This document shows positions 45,159-57,462 of a stretch of 64,000 nucleotides of DNA, one piece after another; position 1 is the first letter of the stretch; every line of letters begins with the position of its first letter. The translations under genes were made by a program, and so were the position numbers. The DNA comes from an uncultured Bacteroidales bacterium (GTDB taxonomy: Bacteria; Bacteroidota; Bacteroidia; Bacteroidales; Bacteroidaceae). Location: the NCBI GenBank assembly GCA_902779315.1, contig CACZBC010000028.1, positions 1-64,000 on the forward strand, in the 5' to 3' direction. The notes under the pieces are model-generated. The model did not search any database, was not told the origin of the DNA, and saw nothing but the letters and a program-made list of their open reading frames with translations.

Positions 45159-45392
45159 TTAAAGGAGACGCAAGATGAATTCTATCACTTTGAACACCAT
45201 GCCGACAGCAATGACGATGAGTGCCGGCACATGATTCTCGCTGCCGAAGAAATACATGCAAAGCCCGACGACTGCCAAGATGAGGAAAAGTACGTTGAAT
45301 ACTATCCTGAGCTTTGTGTTGTCGAATTGCTTTGCTCGCTTCCTGCGAATGCGTTCGACTTGTTCTTCAAGGGAAAGTTCTTCCTGTTTCAT
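45159..45392 (-). CDS. Small two-span membrane protein
   Basis: A 77-residue protein. A charged N-terminal helix (LSLEEQVERIRRKRAKQFD) is followed by two membrane segments (about residues 29-48 and 55-76). It ends three bases before the porin gene and starts 11 bp after the GH2 gene. The family is unknown to me but the shape recurs beside this porin in Bacteroidales. Confidence 0.65.
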   Translation of the reverse strand: MKQEELSLEEQVERIRRKRAKQFDNTKLRIVFNVLFLILAVVGLCMYFFGSENHVPALIVIAVGMVFKVIEFILRLL

Positions 45393-45403
45393 CGCTGTTT
45401 AGT

Positions 45404-48985
<3,582 letters not shown>

Positions 48986-48999
48986 TTAATTTATGGGCA

Positions 49000-49007
49000 C
49001 AAAGTTA
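49000..49007 (-). promoter_or_regulatory. Promoter -7 box for the GH2 operon
   Basis: Minus strand TAACTTTG, 33 bp upstream of the ATG at 48967. Confidence 0.65.
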
Positions 49008-49061
49008 CGAATAAGTACGCACAAAACAAAACAAAAACAAGAAAAACTCGTTTTTCTTGTA

Positions 49062-49259
49062 AGGACTTCGTGGCATGTTGGCAAACAACACCAGTGTCGT
49101 TGGCAAACTTCAAACGTGAACTTTGCAAACTTCAAACGTGAACTTTGCAAACTTCAAACGTGACGATTGCAAACGTCACACTATACGATTGCAATCGTCG
49201 CACTATACAAATGCAAACGTAACACTATACGATTGCCATCGTGGCTGTAGTCGTTCCCT
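49062..49259. repeat. 22-bp modular array E (about 9 units)
   Basis: Units start at 49084, 49106, 49128, 49150, 49172, 49194, 49216 and 49238, with an imperfect unit before them from 49062. Words are CACCAGTG, CAAACGTG (three times), CACACTAT, CGCACTAT, AACACTAT and GGCTGTAG. The node at 49185-49198 is the perfect palindrome ACGATTGCAATCGT. The last unit ends on the stop codon of the lytic transglycosylase gene. Confidence 0.9.
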
Positions 49260-50392
49260 CATTCCTCAGGCACCCATTCCTCGGCAGGCTTGACAACACT
49301 CTTGTATTCGCCTTCCTGAAGGCTCTTCCTGGCTGGGGCCGGCGTGCTTCCACTGGTGTAACTGCGGGCACTTCCGCGATACTGATTCCATCGGTTCATG
49401 ATGAGACGGACGTAAGCCTCAGTTTCGCTTCCACGCATATAACCGTTCAAAACGTCCGGGTCTCGGTAGTAACGCGGCTCGGAAAGGTGCAGGATGAAGG
49501 GCGCCACTTCCTGCCAAACCTGGTGGTCTCGGCCTGCTTTTCTGGTCAAAGTCTGTGCGTCTTGAACGTGTCCTACACCTCCATTATAGGCTGCAAGCGT
49601 GAATTTGATGCGCTCTTCGGCGTCCTTGATGTCCGAGAAAGACTGGCTGACCTTCCTGATGTAACGTGTCGAAGCCGAAATGTTCTGCTCCGGATCGAAG
49701 CGTTTATCCCTTGGAACTCCCATCGCATCGGCAGTTGAGGGCATCAATTGCATGAGTCCCATCGCCCCCATCGACGAGACGGCTTGGGGGTCGAAACCTG
49801 ATTCCTGATAACTCATGGCAGCAAGCAAACGCCAATCCCAACCGGCAGTCGAGCTGTAGCGGCGAAACAGATCGTCAAAGGCGGAGATGATGCCGTGGGA
49901 GGCATCCTGCATGACTGGCCGCATTCGGCGTCGAACGGTAACAGTCGTATTGTTGGCCGTGCTCTCGATTTGCTTGACGCGATCGGGTTTCCACCACTCC
50001 GTGATGGCTCCTCTAAGCATGGGCTCGTCTTCTCGCGTCTGCCAAGTCGGCATCTCGAGGGCAATGAAGTCAATCTCTCCTTGCTTCAACTTTTGCAACA
50101 AAGACGTGGTGTCTGGGGAAATCTCCATTTGCAAAACGACTCCGATGCTTTGTGCGAAGGCTTCAGCAAGCCTGTATTGCAAGCCCATTCCGTTGCCGTG
50201 ATATTCGTAATAGGTGTCGGGTCCGCTCAAAGTACCTGCAATAATCGTGCCGCTACTCTGTATCTCGTGCAAGTCGTAATACTGCAAAGTGTCCGCCTCC
50301 GCCTCTTCTGTTGCAAAGAGGACGGACGTGTCTTTCTCCTGTTTCGCAGTACAAGCGACAAGGAGAAGAAGGAGAAGGAGGTGGGGCTTCAA
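49259..50392 (-). CDS. MltF-like lytic transglycosylase lipoprotein
   Basis: A 377-residue envelope protein. The N-terminus is a lipoprotein signal (LLLLLLVACTA, Cys14). Residues about 40-160 form a reduced solute-binding-protein-like domain (GLQYRLAEAFAQSIGV, KQGEIDFIALEM). Residues about 175-340 form an SLT glycosylase domain with the catalytic Glu in SYQESGFDPQAV and MGLMQLMPSTADAMG. It cuts peptidoglycan glycan strands. It overlaps the uridine kinase stop/start by four bases. Confidence 0.88.
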   Translation of the reverse strand: MKPHLLLLLLLVACTAKQEKDTSVLFATEEAEADTLQYYDLHEIQSSGTIIAGTLSGPDTYYEYHGNGMGLQYRLAEAFAQSIGVVLQMEISPDTTSLLQKLKQGEIDFIALEMPTWQTREDEPMLRGAITEWWKPDRVKQIESTANNTTVTVRRRMRPVMQDASHGIISAFDDLFRRYSSTAGWDWRLLAAMSYQESGFDPQAVSSMGAMGLMQLMPSTADAMGVPRDKRFDPEQNISASTRYIRKVSQSFSDIKDAEERIKFTLAAYNGGVGHVQDAQTLTRKAGRDHQVWQEVAPFILHLSEPRYYRDPDVLNGYMRGSETEAYVRLIMNRWNQYRGSARSYTSGSTPAPARKSLQEGEYKSVVKPAEEWVPEE

Positions 50393-51000
50393 GGTTTAAT
50401 CCTGTGAATAATGTAGGTCCTCATGATCTCGATGGCTTGCTGGTTGGCTCCGCCTTGAGGGATGATGAGGTCGGCATACCTTTTTGTCGGCTCGATGAAC
50501 TCTTCGTGCATGGGTTTCAAGACGTCCCGATAGCGGTCGAGCACCATTTGGGTGGTTCTTCCACGCTCAACCGTGTCGCGCTGGATGACGCGGATCAGTC
50601 GCTCGTCTGGGTCGGCATCTACGAAGATTTTCAAGTCCATGAGGTCGCGCAACTGCTTCTTCCAGAGTGCCATAATGCCTTCGATGATGATGACTTCGCA
50701 GGGCTCGACGTGTACCGTCTCGGGCAAACGGTTGCTGATCAGGTAGCTGTAAGTGGGCTGCTCTATGCTCTTCCCTTGTCGCAAGGCCTGTATCTGCTCG
50801 GTCAGAAGTTTCCAGTCGAAGGCGTCAGGATGGTCGAAGTTGATGCGTTTGCGCTCTTCTGGCGTAAGGTGTGTCGTGTCGTTATAGTAAGAATCTTGTG
50901 GAATGAGCGCCACTCTGTCTGTGGGAAGCGTCTCGAGAATCTTCTTTACGACTGTTGTTTTGCCAGAGCCTGTGCCTCCGGCGATGCCGATGATATACAT
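50389..51000 (-). CDS. udk: Uridine kinase
   Basis: A 203-residue cytoplasmic kinase that phosphorylates uridine and cytidine for pyrimidine salvage. The P-loop is GGTGSGKTT near residues 8-16. INFDHPDAFDW and IIIEGIMALW are family motifs, and ERLIRVIQRDTVERGRT forms the lid region. It starts one base after the fucosidase gene ends, in a minus-strand operon. Confidence 0.93.
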   Translation of the reverse strand: MYIIGIAGGTGSGKTTVVKKILETLPTDRVALIPQDSYYNDTTHLTPEERKRINFDHPDAFDWKLLTEQIQALRQGKSIEQPTYSYLISNRLPETVHVEPCEVIIIEGIMALWKKQLRDLMDLKIFVDADPDERLIRVIQRDTVERGRTTQMVLDRYRDVLKPMHEEFIEPTKRYADLIIPQGGANQQAIEIMRTYIIHRIKP

Positions 51001-51001
51001 G

Positions 51002-52294
51002 TTATTTCAGTGTTGCTGTGAGGATGCAGTCAATGGTGTTCGGTAACTCGGGCAGGAAAATGCGGTAACCTTCCTTGTCGCGTTTGAACTTCAACTTAGT
51101 GTCGCCTGCAAACATTACGACCTTCGAGAGCTTTTGTTCCGTGAGTGGAAGGAGGATTTGCCCGTCCTCTACCTTATTTAATATATGTATGTAGAGCGTG
51201 TTCTCCTTTTGTGTCGTGACGCCCCAACTTTGTGGAGGAACACATCCGCCACGAGTGCCGTAGATGGTTGGACCGTTAACTTTCATGAAACTGCCAATGT
51301 GCTTCAGAATCTCGACTGCTTGGTCGGGCAGTTTTCCATCAGGACGAGGGCCGATGTTAAGCAGGAAATTAGCATTCAGGCCTGCCGCCGTAACGAGTCG
51401 ACGAATGAGTTCATCGCTGCTTTTATAGTTCTTGTCGGTAATGCTGTAACCCCAAGTGTTGTTCATCGTCATGCAGGTCTCGAGGGGGAGGCGTGATACC
51501 TTCTGTTCTCCAGAGAAGCCCGCCGTGTTCTGTCCCGGCAGATCTTGCTCGAAGAGCTGAAAGTCTTCGAGGCCGATAGGCGAGCCATGATGGTTGTTTC
51601 CTATGAGGCAGGTGGGTTGCAGACGCTTGATGAGGGCATACTGTTCCTCGAGTCGCCAGTCGAATTCCTTCTCTTTGTGGTCCCACATTCCGTCGAACCA
51701 GATGGCTCCAATCGGGCCGTAATTAGTCAGAAGCTCTGTCAACTGACGGTTCATGAAAGCATAATAGCTGTCCCAATTCGTGGTTGAAGGGTCATGGGGG
51801 CAGTTCTGGCAAGCTCCTGTCGGGTAGTCCGTTCGCTGCCAATCCATGTGGCTGTAGTAGAAATGGAGTTTCAACTCTTGTTCCCTGCAAGCCTGTGCGA
51901 GTTCGCCAATAATGTCACGCTTGAAGGGAGTGGCATCCACGATGTTGTACGGACTTGCCTTTGTCGCCCACATCGAAAAGCCATCGTGATGCCTGCTGGT
52001 AAAGGTGACGTACTGAGCGCCAGCCTCCTTGAAGAGTTTTGTCCATTCGCGAGCGTCGAAGAGGGAAGGGTAGAAGCCTCCCGCAAGCTTTGCATACTCG
52101 CCTCGGTCGAGGTGACGATTGTGCATCACCCACTCTCCGTCGGCCAACATGGAATAGATGCCCCAATGGAGGAAAATGCCGAACTTGCGGTCTTGGAACT
52201 CTTCGCGGATACGACGGGTGTCGTCCGAAATGCTCTGTGCCACAGTCATCAAGGCAAACAGAGACAGAATGAAGGAAAAGGCAAAGCGTTTCAT
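51002..52294 (-). CDS. Secreted GH29 alpha-L-fucosidase
   Basis: A 430-residue secreted enzyme that removes alpha-linked L-fucose. Signal peptide about 19 residues (ending LMTVAQ). GH29 motifs: KFGIFLHWGIYSM, TSRHHDGFSMW, and the nucleophile Asp201 in AIWFDGMWDH. It has only the catalytic part plus a short beta domain. The neighbour nucleotidyltransferase and the distant GDP-fucose genes suggest that fucose is both scavenged and used by this organism, which is inference. Confidence 0.9.
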   Translation of the reverse strand: MKRFAFSFILSLFALMTVAQSISDDTRRIREEFQDRKFGIFLHWGIYSMLADGEWVMHNRHLDRGEYAKLAGGFYPSLFDAREWTKLFKEAGAQYVTFTSRHHDGFSMWATKASPYNIVDATPFKRDIIGELAQACREQELKLHFYYSHMDWQRTDYPTGACQNCPHDPSTTNWDSYYAFMNRQLTELLTNYGPIGAIWFDGMWDHKEKEFDWRLEEQYALIKRLQPTCLIGNNHHGSPIGLEDFQLFEQDLPGQNTAGFSGEQKVSRLPLETCMTMNNTWGYSITDKNYKSSDELIRRLVTAAGLNANFLLNIGPRPDGKLPDQAVEILKHIGSFMKVNGPTIYGTRGGCVPPQSWGVTTQKENTLYIHILNKVEDGQILLPLTEQKLSKVVMFAGDTKLKFKRDKEGYRIFLPELPNTIDCILTATLK

Positions 52295-52309
52295 GAGCAG
52301 AAATAAATA

Positions 52310-52336
52310 GCCTCACCCTCCAAAAGAGAGTGAGGC
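52310..52336 (-). terminator. Hairpin between nucleotidyltransferase and fucosidase
   Basis: GCCTCAC-CTC pairs with GAG-GTGAGGC around CAAAA. There is no clear U-run, so it may only partly stop transcription. Confidence 0.45.
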
Positions 52337-52347
52337 CGAGTTTGTTA

Positions 52348-53209
52348 TTAGAACATTTGTGCGGGATATTGACCTGCCTCGTGAAGTGCTGCAAGCTTTG
52401 CAACAACCTCAGGACGGTCTTCAGGATAGGTCACGCCAAACCATTTGCTGGTTGTGTCGAGCACTTCGCAAGTGGCCTGACCTGTTTTGATGAGGTGATC
52501 CACCATCAGGGGAATGAAGAACTCGCTCTTGAGATTCTCCTGATTCTTCGGGTCGGAGAGGAACTTCTTAAAGAAGTCTTCGCTATACTCGAAGTAGTCC
52601 GGCGTGAATCCCCAAAAGTTCATGCTGACGGGAGTGGTGTCTGGAATGCTTACCCACTCGTCGTTCTCGTCGAGATACTGCACGACACCATTGTGGCGTT
52701 CAATCTTCGTGCGCTCTACGACACCAGTAAGCAAGTGCGTCTTTTCGTCGTTTTCGCAGATGCCGCGACTAACTGTGCCGCTTTCGCTCAAAGTGTTATC
52801 TACGCGGAAGCCCACCATAGCGTACTTGCCTTTGCTGCCTTCGGGGAGTTCGGTTGAGGACTGCAAAGGGCTCCTTGATGACATCTTTACCCATCAAAAC
52901 TGCGTGGTTGGTGCCCCAAGGTTTTTGTCTTCCTTCAGGTACTGTGAAGCCTTCTGGCAGGGCATCAAGGCTCTGGAAACACAGTTCGCAAGGAACATGT
53001 CCCTCGTATTTCGACAGAATCTGCGTGCGGAACTGCTCCTCGAAGTCACGACGAATGACCCATACAATCTTGCCAAAGCCGGCTTGAATGGCGTCATATA
53101 TGCTATAATCCATAATGCTCTGACCTTGAGGACCGAGCGTGTCGAGCTGCTTCAGGCCGCCATAACGGCTTCCCATACCTGCAGCAAGGAGGAATAATGT
53201 AGGTTTCAT
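52348..53209 (-). pseudogene. Frameshifted sugar-phosphate nucleotidyltransferase
   Basis: The N-terminal frame from the ATG at 53209 has LAAGMGSRYGGLKQLD and continues to GKDVIKEPFAVLN near 52860. The family sequence then resumes in another frame as TELPEGSKGKYAMVGFRVDN and runs to 52348 (AGQYPAQMF). In homologues I know, a segment like ADDFYGRDAF of roughly 17 residues joins these parts, so a stretch not divisible by three seems missing. The two halves are otherwise well conserved. It lies directly after the V-ATPase K gene on the same strand. Confidence 0.75.
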
Positions 53210-53232
53210 GTTTTCCTTCTTAGTGTTAATGA

Positions 53233-53700
<468 letters not shown>

Positions 53701-53726
53701 TTAGATGTTTTGTATTTTCTGTTTCG

Positions 53727-55589
53727 TTACTTTTTGAATGGTGTGTACTCCTTGCCTCCGCCGCTGAAGTCAGCGTTCTTGAAGAACTCGACGAACGTCA
53801 GTCGCATCGGATGGACGAATGCACTTATCATGCTCAGGGCAAAGGTGATGCTGTGACCTGCAAGCAGGATGATTACCATAGGCAGCCAGCGAATTGCCCA
53901 AGGCAGGCTGGAAGTCATATCGTAGGCAAGCGAATTGAAGACGCCGCCAAGTACACCACCCGTCAGACCAAGGGCGAAGAGGCGGATGTAGCTCAGCAAA
54001 TCGCCAAGCAAACCTGTTGCCATTCCGTAAGTTGCCCAAACACCTCCGCCAATATTCAACAGGGGGCCGGTTATCGGATTCTTGTAGGCCGACGGATTAT
54101 TATATAGGAATATACCGACGACACTTATCGCGATGATGCCGTAGAGTGCATAAACGAGGACTTTTGGCAAGCTGACTCCGCAAGCGGGCAAACCGAAGAG
54201 AGCGATTGCAGCGAGCAAAGCTACTACCCACGAGAAGGTTCCGATGGCATAGCCAAAGCCGAAGTTCTTCCACGCTTTACAGCCCTTCAGCACCATTCCC
54301 AGGAGAACTTGCACGAAGCCGATAATGACGGAGATGACCATCATGGGCGAATAGCCGAAGAGCGGGCCGACACCATTGTCGTTGAGGAAGTATGGCTTGA
54401 CTGGAGCGAGGAATGCCCAATCCTGTTTCGACAGGTCGATTCCGAAGAAGGTGCCAGTCAGAAGGCCGCAGACGGTTGTTGCCAAACCCAACCAAATGCC
54501 GAGTCGTCCGTAACTCTTCATCTCGTCGCTGCCCTTCAGGGCGAGATAAATGCCGCCCAGCAGGACGAGGAGTCCGTAGCCGCCATCTCCCAGACAGAGT
54601 CCGAAGAAGAGCATGAAGAACGGCGCAAAGAAGATGCTTGGGTCGATGTCGCGATAGTTGGGAAGCGAGTACATTCGCAGGATGGGTTCGAAGAGGCTGG
54701 TGTATCCGTCGTTCTTTATCTTTACGGGCACATCGTCTTCGTAGGCCGGATTCTCGAGCTCGTAGTAAACTTGTTTCTCGTCGAGCCATTTGGTGAGTTC
54801 CTCGGCCTTTTCCTCGAGCGTCCAACCCACCATGAGTCGAACGGCTCCTTCGGCTATGCTCTCGTCCGAAAGCTCCACTTGTCGCAGTTGAATCTCGCTT
54901 TGAGCCTGCTTCTGGCCTGCTTCGAGTACATTTCTATATTGACGTGCGACTTCGCAAGTCGTATCGTGATTCTTTTGGAGGGCTTCCTTGGCTTCGGCCA
55001 ACTCTTGGCGATACTGCTCGAGCGAGCCGTCAGGGAGCTCCAGACGCTCAGCCTTGATGTCCGGCTCAACGTCGGAGAATGCCAGGAAGTAAGTGCGTTT
55101 GCGGTACTCGTCTATGGGTGTGGCGAAGTACTTCTCTGCCCAATCTGCCTGGAAAGACTTTGCTGCACAAGCGTAGAAATACACTTGCAAGCCCGTTTCC
55201 TGCTGCAGTTTCTTTATCTTTTCCCAGTCGAAGTTGCCCCAAGGCTCCAGCTTCTGGATGTTCTTCTCTGCTTCGTCTATTGTATGACGGATGCTGACCT
55301 CCTCTGCTTTGAGACGTTCGACTTCGTTGAGGAGCGAGTCTGAATTTTGAATTTTGAATTTTGAATTTTGTTTCTCGTCCTTCTCCCAAGCCTTGAGCGA
55401 AATGTCGAGATAGGCGAGGGCCTGCTGGTAGCGGACTCTTTCTTCGAGTGCCTTTTGCAGAGCCGGGCTGGTCTGTCCTTGCTTCAACTGTTGGACGTGA
55501 ACCACTCCTTGCTCTCGCAGGCCGGCAATGAACTCGTCGTATTCCTTCTGAGTCACCAGGAAGGTGAGCTTTTTCATTCTCTCAATCAT
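53727..55589 (-). CDS. ntpI: V-type ATPase subunit I
   Basis: A 620-residue stator subunit. Residues about 1-300 form the cytoplasmic coiled-coil domain. The rest has about seven or eight membrane helices. The essential Arg is in LSYIRLFALGL (about residue 538). Residues about 73-82 (NSKFKIQNSD) are encoded by four copies of a 7-bp repeat and look like an insertion into the coiled-coil domain. The gene overlaps the subunit D stop by four bases. Confidence 0.9.
   Translation of the reverse strand: MIERMKKLTFLVTQKEYDEFIAGLREQGVVHVQQLKQGQTSPALQKALEERVRYQQALAYLDISLKAWEKDEKQNSKFKIQNSDSLLNEVERLKAEEVSIRHTIDEAEKNIQKLEPWGNFDWEKIKKLQQETGLQVYFYACAAKSFQADWAEKYFATPIDEYRKRTYFLAFSDVEPDIKAERLELPDGSLEQYRQELAEAKEALQKNHDTTCEVARQYRNVLEAGQKQAQSEIQLRQVELSDESIAEGAVRLMVGWTLEEKAEELTKWLDEKQVYYELENPAYEDDVPVKIKNDGYTSLFEPILRMYSLPNYRDIDPSIFFAPFFMLFFGLCLGDGGYGLLVLLGGIYLALKGSDEMKSYGRLGIWLGLATTVCGLLTGTFFGIDLSKQDWAFLAPVKPYFLNDNGVGPLFGYSPMMVISVIIGFVQVLLGMVLKGCKAWKNFGFGYAIGTFSWVVALLAAIALFGLPACGVSLPKVLVYALYGIIAISVVGIFLYNNPSAYKNPITGPLLNIGGGVWATYGMATGLLGDLLSYIRLFALGLTGGVLGGVFNSLAYDMTSSLPWAIRWLPMVIILLAGHSITFALSMISAFVHPMRLTFVEFFKNADFSGGGKEYTPFKK
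55342..55370 (-). repeat. Heptanucleotide tandem repeat in ntpI
   Basis: Four exact copies of GAATTTT (plus strand) in a row. Seven is not a multiple of three, so adding or losing one unit would shift the frame of subunit I. Confidence 0.9.
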
Positions 55590-56191
55590 GCGATTTCCTC
55601 CTTTCTCTTCTCCTGAAGTGACTTCAATATCTTCTGCGATGACTTGCTGAGGTTCTCCTCGTCCTCCATGAAGCGCTTTATCTTACGCACAGCCTCCTGA
55701 TAACCAGGTATTTGAACTTTCTCGAAGAGGTTGACCTTCTGAGTCGTCTTCTTGCGCGCATGTTCCAGGAGGTGCAGCTTGGCGAAGACGAATTCGCGTT
55801 CTACGGCTGTCTTTGCGAGACCTTGCAGGAGCTTGATTCCGTCGAAGTACCACTTCGGAGCGCTGAACAGGCCGAAGGGTTTCACCTTCAGGCTGATGTT
55901 GTTCAGGATGGGAACTCTGACGCCGGCAATCTTCTTGACGCTCAACTCGACGTCGTCCAGGCTGACGAGCGAAGTGTCGAACTCGCCCCAGAGTGCGTAC
56001 ATCTTTTCGTAGCCGGCGATTTGGCTTTGCAGCTTTCGCTCCAGTTCGTCGGCCTCTTCCTTGCATTTCTTCACCTCCAGTCGCAGCGCCGTTTCCTTGC
56101 TTTTGATGATTGGAAGGGTGCGTTGGCGCATCTTTAGAGCCTTCTCAATCTGCTGCAACGAGGTCTTATTATACTGAAACTTTATTGCCAT
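55586..56191 (-). CDS. ntpD: V-type ATPase subunit D
   Basis: A 201-residue central-stalk subunit, mostly two long helices. It starts MAIKFQYNKTSLQQIEKALK and has the family's Lys/Glu-rich coiled ends. It turns inside the A/B head and sits on the rotor. Subunits E, A and B, which normally precede D in Bacteroidota, are not upstream. Instead D has its own promoter at 56211 and an intergenic gap with array F. Confidence 0.85.
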   Translation of the reverse strand: MAIKFQYNKTSLQQIEKALKMRQRTLPIIKSKETALRLEVKKCKEEADELERKLQSQIAGYEKMYALWGEFDTSLVSLDDVELSVKKIAGVRVPILNNISLKVKPFGLFSAPKWYFDGIKLLQGLAKTAVEREFVFAKLHLLEHARKKTTQKVNLFEKVQIPGYQEAVRKIKRFMEDEENLSKSSQKILKSLQEKRKEEIA

Positions 56192-56210
56192 ACTTGTCTA
56201 ATTGCGGGCA

Positions 56211-56218
56211 CAAAGGTA
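56211..56218 (-). promoter_or_regulatory. Promoter -7 box for the V-ATPase D-I-K unit
   Basis: Minus strand TACCTTTG, 20 bp upstream of the ATG at 56191. Confidence 0.6.
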
Positions 56219-56515
56219 CGAAAATTTTAGCAAAGAAGAAAGAATAAAGGAGATTTATTTGAGCAGAACATGCAAAAACACTTGCGAAAATTATCCGCAT
56301 TCCACATGTTTTGTAAAGATATTTCCGCAGAAAAGAAGAGACTCTGAAAGCCATTTCCTCAGACTTATCGTTTGAAAGCAGAAGAGCAGGAACGCAATCT
56401 TCGCCCTCGAAACGGGTCCAAATAGGGGAGAAAAAGAGCCATTTGTAACACTTTGATATAGAAGTGGTTCCGATGCGACTCGCGAAATCGGAAAATATAT
56501 ACAGTCAAGTTGGCC
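56219..56515. other. Intergenic stretch without recognised feature
   Basis: AT-rich at first, then mixed sequence. I see no convincing ORF, RNA or repeat here. The next 110 bp are array F. Confidence 0.4.
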
Positions 56516-56625
56516 GATTTAACGTGTTACGATTGCAATTTACTAGTGTGACGTTTGCGTTTATCTAGTGTCACGATTGCCATCATCTAACGTGACATTT
56601 TGAAACATCACACTAGTCGCGAGCC
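56516..56625. repeat. 22-bp modular array F (5 units)
   Basis: Five units start at 56516, 56538, 56560, 56582 and 56604 with words AACGTGTT, CTAGTGTG, CTAGTGTC, CTAACGTG and CACACTAG. Four of the five are in the reverse orientation compared with array B. It lies between the divergent V-ATPase and four-helix genes. Confidence 0.87.
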
Positions 56626-56765
56626 CTTTTAGCCTTTCAGGTCAGGAATCCTGCCGTTCCAAGTCCGCCGATTTTGTCAAGATATTTCCATCTTTCGGGT
56701 AAATTTCCTGCCTGTTAAAACTCAAATAATTCTCCGTTCTGCGCTTTTAATTCTCAAATTATTTG

Positions 56766-56773
56766 TACCTTTG
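56766..56773 (+). promoter_or_regulatory. Promoter -7 box for the four-helix / polysaccharide operon
   Basis: TACCTTTG, 29 bp upstream of the ATG at 56802. The TTG at 56763 is excluded as a start because it overlaps this box. Confidence 0.6.
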
Positions 56774-56801
56774 CAAAGCAAAAGAGCATTTGTCAAGAGC
56801 A

Positions 56802-57458
56802 ATGAACGAAGATAAAGACTTTCTGCGACAAGATAATAATTATCGCACATTAAAGGCATTTCGAAAGGCGGAGTGCATTTACGATGTGACGTTCTACTTT
56901 GCTCACCAGTTCCTTAAACAGGGCGACAGAACCATCGACCAAATGGTGCAGGCCGCTCGCTCCGGCAAGCAGAACTTGGCAGAAGGCAATATCGATGGTA
57001 TCACATCTCGCGAAATGGAGCTGAAACTCACGAATGTCAATCGTGCTTCGCTGCATGAGTTGCTCCTCGACTATGAAGATTACCTTCGTGTTCGAGGCTT
57101 GGAACAATGGTCTTACGACGATCCTCGATGTGTGCAGACACGCGCTTTTTGCAAAGAACACCTTGATTCTGCAGTCTATCGGGAGAAGATAAAGGACCGC
57201 TCGGCTGAGACCATCGCCAACATAGCTATTACGCTAATCCATCAATGCGATGTGCTCATCCGTGGCCTCATTGAGTGGAAGAAGCGCGACTTCATGGAGA
57301 AAGGCGGCATTAAGGAAGAGATGTACAGAGCCAGGAAAGACTGGCAGAGGAGGAATGGAATGACTGGGGCTGATGGGCAATATGGGTCTAATGGGCAGAA
57401 GCCCAGTTCTCCCACCTCGCCTATTCAACCCAATAACCCCATTAAACCCATCAAATAA
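56802..57458 (+). CDS. Four-helix bundle suffix-domain protein
   Basis: A 218-residue protein. Residues about 15-180 match the four-helix bundle (S23 / 23S rRNA intervening-sequence) family with suffix: LKAFRKAECIYDVTFYFAH, QMVQAARSGKQNLAEGN, SREMELKLTNVNRASLHELL. The same fold is used by Avd of diversity-generating retroelements, but no reverse transcriptase is near. The last 35 residues (DGQYGSNGQ, then PNNPIKPIK) come from 9-bp direct and inverted DNA repeats. It starts a transcript with a flippase, acyltransferase and glycosyltransferase. Confidence 0.82.
   Translation: MNEDKDFLRQDNNYRTLKAFRKAECIYDVTFYFAHQFLKQGDRTIDQMVQAARSGKQNLAEGNIDGITSREMELKLTNVNRASLHELLLDYEDYLRVRGLEQWSYDDPRCVQTRAFCKEHLDSAVYREKIKDRSAETIANIAITLIHQCDVLIRGLIEWKKRDFMEKGGIKEEMYRARKDWQRRNGMTGADGQYGSNGQKPSSPTSPIQPNNPIKPIK
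57372..57452 (+). repeat. 9-bp repeats in direct then inverted order at the tail of the four-helix gene
   Basis: Three direct units (GATGGGCAA, TATGGGTCT, AATGGGCAG) are followed by about six units of the same NATGGGNNN type in inverse orientation (reading from the end: GATGGGTTT, AATGGGGTT, ATTGGGTTG and so on). The block can fold into one large imperfect hairpin and is translated as XGX then PXX triplets. Confidence 0.75.
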
Positions 57459-57462
57459 CGCG

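Noticed and set aside
56802..57458. Avd of a diversity-generating retroelement
   Set aside because: There is no reverse transcriptase, template repeat or variable repeat in the window. The fold match alone is not enough.
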